DNA of 64,000 nucleotides, from the NCBI RefSeq assembly GCF_900635775.1, contig NZ_LR134167.1, positions 1,831,001-1,895,000 on the forward strand, written 5' to 3'. Shown one piece after another: positions 57,800 through 64,000 of the stretch. Source of the stretch: Avibacterium volantium. GTDB lineage: Bacteria > Pseudomonadota > Gammaproteobacteria > Enterobacterales > Pasteurellaceae. Every line of letters begins with the position of its first letter. Position 1 is the first letter of the stretch. The notes under the pieces were generated by a model. That model ran no database searches and had not been told where the DNA came from. It saw only the letters and a program-made list of their open reading frames with translations. The translations under genes and the position numbers were made by a program.

Positions 57800-58918
57800 C
57801 TACACACCTTTTTCTTTAAAAAGCCTTGGGCAGGCTATGCCATTTTCTTTGAATAAATGACAACGTTCTGGCACGATCCCAATATCAAACTCTGCGCCTT
57901 CATCCACTAGCACCACATCATTTTGGCGATAGACTAATGTAGGCTGTTTGATTTCAGGGATTTCTAGGTGAATTTGCGTTTCATTACCCAATAACTCGAC
58001 TACTTGAACTTTACCTCGCAAAGTCACTTCGGCGTTTTCGGAAGGAACAAGATGCTCTGGTCGAATACCAAGGGAAAGGTTATCTCCCACTTTCACACCA
58101 TCACCGCGGACAGGAATCCAAAAGTTATGGTGATTGGCATCAGGTAATTCGACTCTGACCCGCTCATTTTCAACGCCAGTTACTTTAACAGGCAAAAAGT
58201 TCATTTTTGGTGAGCCAATAAACCCAGCGACAAAACGATTCGCTGGATAATGATAAAGTTCAAGTGGTTTACCCACTTGTGCAATTCCGCCAGCTTTTAA
58301 TACTACGATTTTATCCGCAAGAGTCATCGCCTCCACTTGATCGTGGGTAACGTAAATCATAGTGCGGTTCAATTTTTTGTGTAATTTGGAAATTTCCACC
58401 CGCATTTGTACGCGTAATGCGGCATCAAGATTAGAAAGGGGTTCATCAAGTAAAAAGACTTCAGGCTGAGAAACGAGAGTTCTGCCAATCGCCACCCGTT
58501 GTCTCTGACCGCCCGATAAGGCTTTCGGCTTGCGATCGAGCAAATGGGCGAGTTGTAACACTTCTGCCACTTGATTTACCCGAGCCTCACGTTCCGCTTT
58601 GCTCACCCCAGCCAGTTTTAAGCCGAAAGACATATTTTCCGCCACATTCAAATGAGGGTAAAGGGCGTAAGATTGAAACACCATTCCTATGCCTCTTTTG
58701 GCTGGCGGCACATCATTCATTCTTTTTTCGCCGATGTATAAATCCCCTGTGCTGATGTCTTCAAGCCCTGCGATCATTCTAAGTAAGGTGGATTTTCCAC
58801 AGCCAGAAGGTCCAACAAAAACGACAAATTCGCCTTCATCAATTTCTAAATTAATGTCCGTTGAAATCTGTACATTGCCGTAGGATTTACCCACATTGCG
58901 TAAGGATACCTTTGCCAT
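57800..58918 (-). CDS. malK: Maltose/maltodextrin ABC transporter ATP-binding protein MalK
   Basis: 372 residues. [20 protein letters not shown] is Walker [21 protein letters not shown] the Q loop; [20 protein letters not shown] the signature; [16 protein letters not shown]alker [21 protein letters not shown] the switch His. [20 protein letters not shown] starts the C-terminal TOBE regulatory domain that, in E. coli, binds MalT and EIIA-Glc. It energises MalFG. It diverges from malE across a 353-base regulatory region. Confidence 0.96.
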   Translation of the reverse strand: MAKVSLRNVGKSYGNVQISTDINLEIDEGEFVVFVGPSGCGKSTLLRMIAGLEDISTGDLYIGEKRMNDVPPAKRGIGMVFQSYALYPHLNVAENMSFGLKLAGVSKAEREARVNQVAEVLQLAHLLDRKPKALSGGQRQRVAIGRTLVSQPEVFLLDEPLSNLDAALRVQMRVEISKLHKKLNRTMIYVTHDQVEAMTLADKIVVLKAGGIAQVGKPLELYHYPANRFVAGFIGSPKMNFLPVKVTGVENERVRVELPDANHHNFWIPVRGDGVKVGDNLSLGIRPEHLVPSENAEVTLRGKVQVVELLGNETQIHLEIPEIKQPTLVYRQNDVVLVDEGAEFDIGIVPERCHLFKENGIACPRLFKEKGV

Positions 58919-59089
58919 ATTTAACCTCGTTTTGCATTTTTATCCGAAAGCTTAGGATAATTCAATGTGCCGTATCTTCCCCTATTCATTTATAAAAAAA
59001 ATCCTCCTTGACGGATTTTTTTAAGGATTAGATGGAAAAATCGGCTGAAAATGATGTTGTGTGTTGAAAAGGACAATTTGGCGAGCTTT

Positions 59090-59138
59090 TGTGATAGCGA
59101 TCACATTTTCTTCTTTCATTTTTGTGAGCTTGCTCACA
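59090..59138. promoter_or_regulatory. Two perfect CRP sites in the divergent malK-malE regulatory region
   Basis: TGTGATAGCGATCACA (59090-59105) and TGTGAGCTTGCTCACA (59123-59138), centred 33 bases apart (about three helical turns), both match TGTGA-N6-TCACA fully. Purine-rich repeats at 59180-59198 (GGAGGA, GGGGAGGA) resemble MalT boxes. A hairpin AAAAATCC / GGATTTTT at about 58996-59020 lies on the malK side. Together this fits the CRP/MalT-controlled divergent mal promoters of E. coli. Confidence 0.82.
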
Positions 59139-59271
59139 GAAATAGAAAAAACTTGTCAGAACAGGCTGATTTTTTAAAAGGAGGAGATGGGGGGAGGATA
59201 ACAAATTGTAAAATTTACGCATAATGAAGCAGAAATCCTTATTACCCACTCACAATCAGGAGCGTAGTATT

Positions 59272-60474
59272 ATGAAAAAAGTGATGAAAAAAACCTTATT
59301 GACTTTCACCCTAAGCACCATTGCCAGCCTTGTTTTCTCAGGGGCGGTAATGGCGAAAATGAGCGAAGGAAAACTGGTGATTTGGATCAACGGCGACAAA
59401 GGCTATAACGGCTTGGCTGAAGTTGGGAAAAAATTTGAAGCGGATACAGGCATTCCCGTGTTAGTAGAACACCCTGATAAACTAGAAGAAAAATTCCCAC
59501 AAGTTGCCGCAACAGGCGATGGACCCGACATCATTTTCTGGGCACACGATCGCTTTGGTGGCTATGCACAAGCAGGATTGTTAGCCGAATTGCACCCTAG
59601 CCCTGACTTTAAAGAAAAATTTGCCGATTTCGTGTGGGACGCACAAACCTATAACGGCAAAGTGATCTCTTACCCTGTGGCGATTGAATCCCTTTCGTTA
59701 ATCTATAACAAAGATCTTATCAAATCCCCACCTAAAACTTGGGAAGAAGTTATTGAAGTGGATAAAAACTTAAAATCCCAAGGAAAAAATGCCATTATGT
59801 GGAATCTTGCTGAACCTTATTTCACTTGGCCTGTGGTGGCGGCTAATGGTGGCTATGCATTCAAATTTACCAATGGACGCTACAATCCTACAGATATTGG
59901 TGTAAATAATGAAGGCTCACAACAAGGCTTACAATTTGTAGTTAATTTAGTCAAAGATAAAGTGATCAATCCTGATATGGACTATTCCGTTGCGGAGGCC
60001 AGTTTCAACAAAGGAGAAACCGCATTAACCATCAATGGACCTTGGTCGTGGGGTAATATTGAAAAAAGCGGTATTAATTATGGCGTAGCTGTGCTCCCAA
60101 CTTTAAATGGCAACCCTTCTAAGCCTTTTGTTGGTGTATTAAGTGCTGCAATTAATGCAGCAAGCCCAAATCAGGATCTTGCCGTTGAGTTCTTAGAAAA
60201 TTATCTTTTAACCGATGAAGGCTTAGAGGCAGTGAATAAAGACAAACCATTAGGCGCTGTTGCATTGAAATCTTATCAAGCGAAACTTGCTGTTGATCCT
60301 CGCATTGAAGCGACAATGACGAATGCAAAAAATGGCGAAATTATGCCAAATATTCCGCAAATGTCCGCGTTTTGGTATGCCGAGCGCAGTGCAATTATCA
60401 ATGCGGTAAATGGTCGTCAAACGGTGAAACAAGCTCTTGATGAAGCTCAGGAAAGAATTTTAAAACAACAATAA
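59272..60474 (+). CDS. malE: Maltose/maltodextrin-binding protein MalE
   Basis: 400 residues from ATG 59272 (AGGAG 9 bases upstream). Signal peptide [20 protein letters not shown] (cut after VMA). [40 protein letters not shown] then [55 protein letters not shown] and [20 protein letters not shown] are those of the maltose-binding protein, including the sugar-stacking aromatics. It is the periplasmic receptor for MalFGK2. First gene of malEFG. Confidence 0.97.
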   Translation: MKKVMKKTLLTFTLSTIASLVFSGAVMAKMSEGKLVIWINGDKGYNGLAEVGKKFEADTGIPVLVEHPDKLEEKFPQVAATGDGPDIIFWAHDRFGGYAQAGLLAELHPSPDFKEKFADFVWDAQTYNGKVISYPVAIESLSLIYNKDLIKSPPKTWEEVIEVDKNLKSQGKNAIMWNLAEPYFTWPVVAANGGYAFKFTNGRYNPTDIGVNNEGSQQGLQFVVNLVKDKVINPDMDYSVAEASFNKGETALTINGPWSWGNIEKSGINYGVAVLPTLNGNPSKPFVGVLSAAINAASPNQDLAVEFLENYLLTDEGLEAVNKDKPLGAVALKSYQAKLAVDPRIEATMTNAKNGEIMPNIPQMSAFWYAERSAIINAVNGRQTVKQALDEAQERILKQQ

Positions 60475-60571
60475 TGTTCTTAGGGGAGAATTACTCCCCT
60501 TTTACCTAAGCGCTAAATCTAAGCGTTAATAAAAGTGCGGTGCTTTTTTTCACAGTTTTTTGAGGTGTAGT

Positions 60572-62113
60572 ATGCGATCATCATTTTTAAGCCCCAACCT
60601 AACTCAGCGACATTTTGTCAGATACCTTTTAATTATTGCTATTTTACTGCTAGATTTTTATGCGGTAATGTTGATGTATTCCCAAGGTGAGTATCTTTTT
60701 GCGATTTTAACCCTCGTAATCCTTACCTCTGGCGTGTATATTTTTAGCAGTCCTAAAGCCTATGCGTGGCGTTATGTCTATCCTGGTATCACGGGAATGA
60801 TCATCTTTATTTTGTTTCCATTGGTCGCCACTATCGCCATCGCATTCACTAATTACAGCAGCACAAACCAACTTTCATTTGAGCGTGCGTTAAACGTTTT
60901 AACCGCTCAGAAATATTTATCTGGCGAAAAATATGATTTCAAGCTCTACCCACAAACTGAAGGAAAATATCAAATTGGTTTATCTCATAATGGCGAATAT
61001 TTTCTTTCTGAACCCGTATCTTTAGCACCTGCACAAGTTCATTTAACTCAGCAAGAGTTACCTGACATTAATACCGCTCCGCTGAAAACCATCACGCAAA
61101 ATCGCCAAGCCTTACAAGCGATGACTTTAATCTTGCCGAATGGTTCAGCATTAACAATGAGTTCATTGCGTCAATTTTCGGCTCAAAGCCCACGCTATCG
61201 TTATGATGAAACCACACATCAACTCATTAATAACGAAAACGGAAAAATCTATTTAGCCAATTTTGAGACGGGCTTTTTTCAACAAATTGACTCTCAAGGC
61301 AACTGGCTTAAGGAAACGTTAGAACCTGGCTTCACTGTTTCTATCGGATTCGCAAATTTCATTAAAATTTTCACCGATGAAGGCATTCAAAAACCTTTTA
61401 TTCAAATCTTTATTTGGACGATTGTGTTTTCAGTGTTAACAGTTATTTTCACCGTAATTTTAGGAATGATTTTCGCAAGTCTTGTGCAATGGGAAGCGTT
61501 GAAAGGCAAGGCAATTTATCGTCTTTTATTAATTCTGCCTTATGCCGTTCCAGCATTTATTTCCATCTTAATTTTCAAAGGGTTATTTAATCAAAGTTTC
61601 GGTGAAATCAATATGATCTTGAACCAGCTTTTCGGCATTCGTCCTGAATGGTTTAATGATCCCTTCTTAGCGAAAGTAATGATTTTAATCGTAAATACTT
61701 GGCTAGGTTATCCTTATATGATGATCTTGTGTATGGGCCTCTTAAAAGCGATTCCAAACGATTTATATGAAGCTTCAGCAATGGACGGCGCTTCAACTTG
61801 GCAAAATTTTAGCAAAATTACTGTGCCATTATTGTTAAAACCGCTAACTCCCTTAATGATCGCCTCGTTCGCCTTTAACTTTAATAATTTCGTGTTAATT
61901 CAATTATTAACCAATGGACGACCAGATATGATCGGCACAACAACACCAGCAGGGCATACGGATCTTTTAGTGAGCTACACTTACCGAATTGCATTTGAAG
62001 GCGGCGGTAGCCAAGATTTCGGGCTCGCTGCTGCCATTGCAACCCTCATTTTCTTATTAGTCGCAGGGCTTGCTTTATTAAATATCAAAGCCACAAAAAT
62101 GAAATTTGACTAG
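60572..62113 (+). CDS. malF: Maltose ABC transporter permease MalF
   Basis: 513 residues from ATG 60572 (GAGGTG upstream), about the length of E. coli MalF (514). Two N-terminal helices, then [20 protein letters not shown], the large periplasmic P2 loop (about residues 90-270) that caps MalE, and the transmembrane core. The EAA loop is [40 protein letters not shown] and [20 protein letters not shown] are invariant. It forms the inner-membrane pore with MalG. Confidence 0.96.
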   Translation: MRSSFLSPNLTQRHFVRYLLIIAILLLDFYAVMLMYSQGEYLFAILTLVILTSGVYIFSSPKAYAWRYVYPGITGMIIFILFPLVATIAIAFTNYSSTNQLSFERALNVLTAQKYLSGEKYDFKLYPQTEGKYQIGLSHNGEYFLSEPVSLAPAQVHLTQQELPDINTAPLKTITQNRQALQAMTLILPNGSALTMSSLRQFSAQSPRYRYDETTHQLINNENGKIYLANFETGFFQQIDSQGNWLKETLEPGFTVSIGFANFIKIFTDEGIQKPFIQIFIWTIVFSVLTVIFTVILGMIFASLVQWEALKGKAIYRLLLILPYAVPAFISILIFKGLFNQSFGEINMILNQLFGIRPEWFNDPFLAKVMILIVNTWLGYPYMMILCMGLLKAIPNDLYEASAMDGASTWQNFSKITVPLLLKPLTPLMIASFAFNFNNFVLIQLLTNGRPDMIGTTTPAGHTDLLVSYTYRIAFEGGGSQDFGLAAAIATLIFLLVAGLALLNIKATKMKFD

Positions 62114-62121
62114 GAGGCATT

Positions 62122-63012
62122 ATGGCTATTGTTCAAGCAAAATCCTTACGATATCGCCTATGGGCAACCCATTTTTTCTTAATTGCGTTTATTGCGTTAA
62201 TAATGTTTCCATTATTGATGGTGGTTGGCATTTCTTTACGTCCAGGAAATTTGGCACTTGGAGATATTATTCCGCACGAAATCTCTTGGGAACACTGGAA
62301 ACTCGCCCTCGGGTTTGATGTGGTGCATTCCGATGGCACTATCACCCCACCGCCGTTTCCCGTATTACTTTGGCTTTGGAATTCTGTGAAAGTGGCAACC
62401 CTCACCTCTGTTGGGATTGTTGCACTCTCGACTACTTGTGCTTACGCCTTTGCAAGAATGAAATTCAAAGGCAAAAAAACGCTATTGCAAGGAATGCTCA
62501 TTTTCCAAATGTTCCCTGCGGTGTTATCCCTTGTCGCCTTATATGCCTTGTTTGATCGCCTAGGGCAATACATTCCGTTTCTCGGTTTAAACACACACGC
62601 TGGCGTGATTTTTGCCTATCTCGGTGGCATTGCATTGCACGTTTGGACGATCAAGGGATATTTTGAAACCATCGATGGCTCACTAGAAGAAGCTGCTGAA
62701 TTAGATGGTGCAACGCCGTGGCAGGCATTCCGCTTGATTTTGCTTCCGCTTTCTGTCCCTATTTTGGCGGTGGTGTTTATTTTATCTTTCATCGCAGCTA
62801 TTACAGAAGTGCCAATCGCCTCACTGCTCTTGCGTGATGTGGAAAGCTATACCCTTGCGGTAGGTATGCAACAATATCTTTATCCTCAAAACTATTTATG
62901 GGGCGATTTTGCCGCCGCAGCTGTGCTTTCCGCCATTCCTATCACTGCTGTCTTCTTATTGGCACAACGTTGGCTTGTGGGTGGGTTAACTGCAGGTGGG
63001 GTAAAAGGCTAA
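62122..63012 (+). CDS. malG: Maltose ABC transporter permease MalG
   Basis: 296 residues, six membrane segments. AGGAGG precedes ATG 62122 by 7 bases. [20 protein letters not shown], the EAA loop [20 protein letters not shown] and the C terminus [14 protein letters not shown], which in E. coli reaches into the MalK dimer, are all present. It completes MalEFGK2 and directly follows malF. Confidence 0.96.
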   Translation: MAIVQAKSLRYRLWATHFFLIAFIALIMFPLLMVVGISLRPGNLALGDIIPHEISWEHWKLALGFDVVHSDGTITPPPFPVLLWLWNSVKVATLTSVGIVALSTTCAYAFARMKFKGKKTLLQGMLIFQMFPAVLSLVALYALFDRLGQYIPFLGLNTHAGVIFAYLGGIALHVWTIKGYFETIDGSLEEAAELDGATPWQAFRLILLPLSVPILAVVFILSFIAAITEVPIASLLLRDVESYTLAVGMQQYLYPQNYLWGDFAAAAVLSAIPITAVFLLAQRWLVGGLTAGGVKG

Positions 63013-63044
63013 ACCAATTAAAATAAAAAAATTATAAAAAATCT

Positions 63045-63089
63045 GACCGCATATTATTTTCCTTAAGAATAAAAAGTGCGGTCTTTTTT
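63045..63089 (+). terminator. Terminator after malG with uptake signal in the stem
   Basis: GACCGCA (63045-63051) pairs with TGCGGTC (63077-63083) across a 25-base loop, followed by TTTTTT. A further inverted signal at 63112-63121 could pair with the same right arm (AAAGTGCGGT) in the opposite direction for malT. Confidence 0.6.
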
Positions 63090-63169
63090 CTAATAAAACT
63101 TTAAAAAATTCCACCGCACTTTGCTTGTAAGACTTGCCAACTTTAAATGCCTTGTAAAAACAATAATCA

Positions 63170-64000
63170 CTAGCTATAGCCCATTAATTTCAAAAGCTCT
63201 CGCGTGTATTGGATCGCTTCATTACGATTTGCCACACCTAATTTTTGATATAAATTACGAATGTGCGTTTTAATTGTGGTAATCGCGACTTGTAATTCAT
63301 CAGAAATTTGTTCGTTACTATATCCCGAATAAATTAACCCTAGTACTTGCCATTCCCTTTGGGTGAGAGGGCTAATTTTTAATAAGTCTGGCACTTGCGG
63401 ATTTTTTAGTAAATTTTCAACAAATTCCTCATCAAAATGGGCAAACTTATGGCGATAGTATTGATTAATATGACGCAAAATAAATTGTGCTTTATGTGCA
63501 ACTAATTCATCGAGGGTATTTTGTGCAAGTAACTGACGGATTTGTTGTGCCATTATTTCTCCTTCCAAAACAAAGACGCTGATAAAATTGGTCTGCTTGG
63601 TGAGGCTAAGCCCAAGGCTAAGATCAGCCATTGCCGCCTCTTTGTTATGGGTGAGAAAATGTAGGCGATTACGTAAAATTAACGCACGATTTAAATCACT
63701 GATAAATTGCAAATTTTCCGCCGTTTGGATTAATTTATCCAAAATATTTTTGGCTTCGTCATAATCACCAATAAGCATTTTTGCCCGCGCAATATTACGC
63801 CATTGAACTTGGCTGAAATGATTGGTATCCGTGCTCGGTGGTTGGTTTTGAATCAACCAATTTTGAGCTGCTTGACTATTATTGGTCATTTGCCATAACA
63901 CGATTTTGACCTGATCAGCGTTGGCGTTCCAATCGTTGTGGTAATGATGTGCGTTTTGTAGTTGAGTGATTTTTTCTAGCTGTCGAGTGGCGTTATCTAT
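63170..64000 (-). CDS. malT: Transcriptional activator MalT, C-terminal part
   Basis: 276 residues of an open frame that enters from the right edge without a start; full MalT is about 900 residues. The helical superhelical-repeat (TPR-like, sugar-sensing) part is seen in IARAKMLIGDYDEAKNILDK and NRLHFLTHNKEAAMADLSLG. The C-terminal LuxR-type helix-turn-helix is LTQREWQVLGLIYSGYSNEQ and ISDELQVAITTIKTHIRNLY. The NTPase domain lies beyond the window. MalT, activated by maltotriose and ATP, drives the malK and malE promoters. Here it is next to malEFG, unlike E. coli where it lies by malPQ. Confidence 0.92.
   Translation of the reverse strand: MDNATRQLEKITQLQNAHHYHNDWNANADQVKIVLWQMTNNSQAAQNWLIQNQPPSTDTNHFSQVQWRNIARAKMLIGDYDEAKNILDKLIQTAENLQFISDLNRALILRNRLHFLTHNKEAAMADLSLGLSLTKQTNFISVFVLEGEIMAQQIRQLLAQNTLDELVAHKAQFILRHINQYYRHKFAHFDEEFVENLLKNPQVPDLLKISPLTQREWQVLGLIYSGYSNEQISDELQVAITTIKTHIRNLYQKLGVANRNEAIQYTRELLKLMGYS

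Overview
The window is from a member of the Pasteurellaceae. The 9-base uptake signal AAGTGCGGT and its complement ACCGCACTT occur dozens of times, often as facing pairs in intergenic spaces. This is the Haemophilus/Pasteurella type of signal, not the Actinobacillus pleuropneumoniae type. The gene orders tsaE-amiB-mutL-miaA-hfq-hflX, pntAB and the divergent malK-lamB-malM / malEFG arrangement are gammaproteobacterial, and TyrR lacks its N-terminal regulatory part, as in Haemophilus. The genus cannot be fixed from the sequence alone (Avibacterium, Pasteurella, Haemophilus and Aggregatibacter are all possible).

Layout. 1-2122: a partial uracil/hypoxanthine-type DNA glycosylase and an LTA-synthase-like membrane phosphotransferase. 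2143-17906: a visibly AT-rich surface-glycan locus. One arm (+ strand) has a 4,6-dehydratase, an aminotransferase and an initiating sugar-phosphate transferase. The other (- strand) has the full WbpA-B-D-E-I set for UDP-ManNAc3NAcA, a flippase, three glycosyltransferases and an acyltransferase; a WaaL-type ligase lies at 2143-3438. The dehydratase and the flippase are each split by a one-base frameshift, the flippase one in a run of nine T. 17907-22990: an accessory island bounded by IS3-like and IS1016-like remnants, carrying a 1063-residue protein with a PLD-like HDR motif and a small membrane protein.

23070-26063 encodes the pyridine nucleotide transhydrogenase PntAB. 26369-30965 is a Fur-controlled siderophore operon (reductase, TonB-dependent receptor, MFS permease). 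After sfsA, two Fur boxes and a promoter are followed within about 100 bases by a terminator but no gene, which looks like an iron-responsive small RNA with a C-rich loop. Then come a GNAT acetyltransferase, a Tat-exported sulfatase with a perfect CRP site, tyrS, sucrose genes scrK-scrB and a HicAB toxin-antitoxin pair.

39393-45969 is the tsaE-amiB-mutL-miaA-hfq-hflX run, followed by tyrR (opposite strand). 47070-53890 is a second Fur-linked iron cluster (FhuC-, FhuD- and FhuB-like proteins, a DUF4198 protein and a FhuA-like receptor). After a DUF2254 membrane protein, 55295-64000 is the maltose/maltodextrin regulon: malM, lamB and malK in one direction, malEFG in the other, two perfect CRP sites between them, and the C-terminal part of malT at the right edge.

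How it fits together: the glycan locus probably builds one short unit containing ManNAc3NAcA and a 4-amino-6-deoxy-HexNAc, similar in gene content to the Bordetella wlb locus. The iron genes, the candidate sRNA and Hfq suggest a Fur/sRNA iron-sparing circuit. The mal genes and the sulfatase are tied to carbon status through CRP sites.
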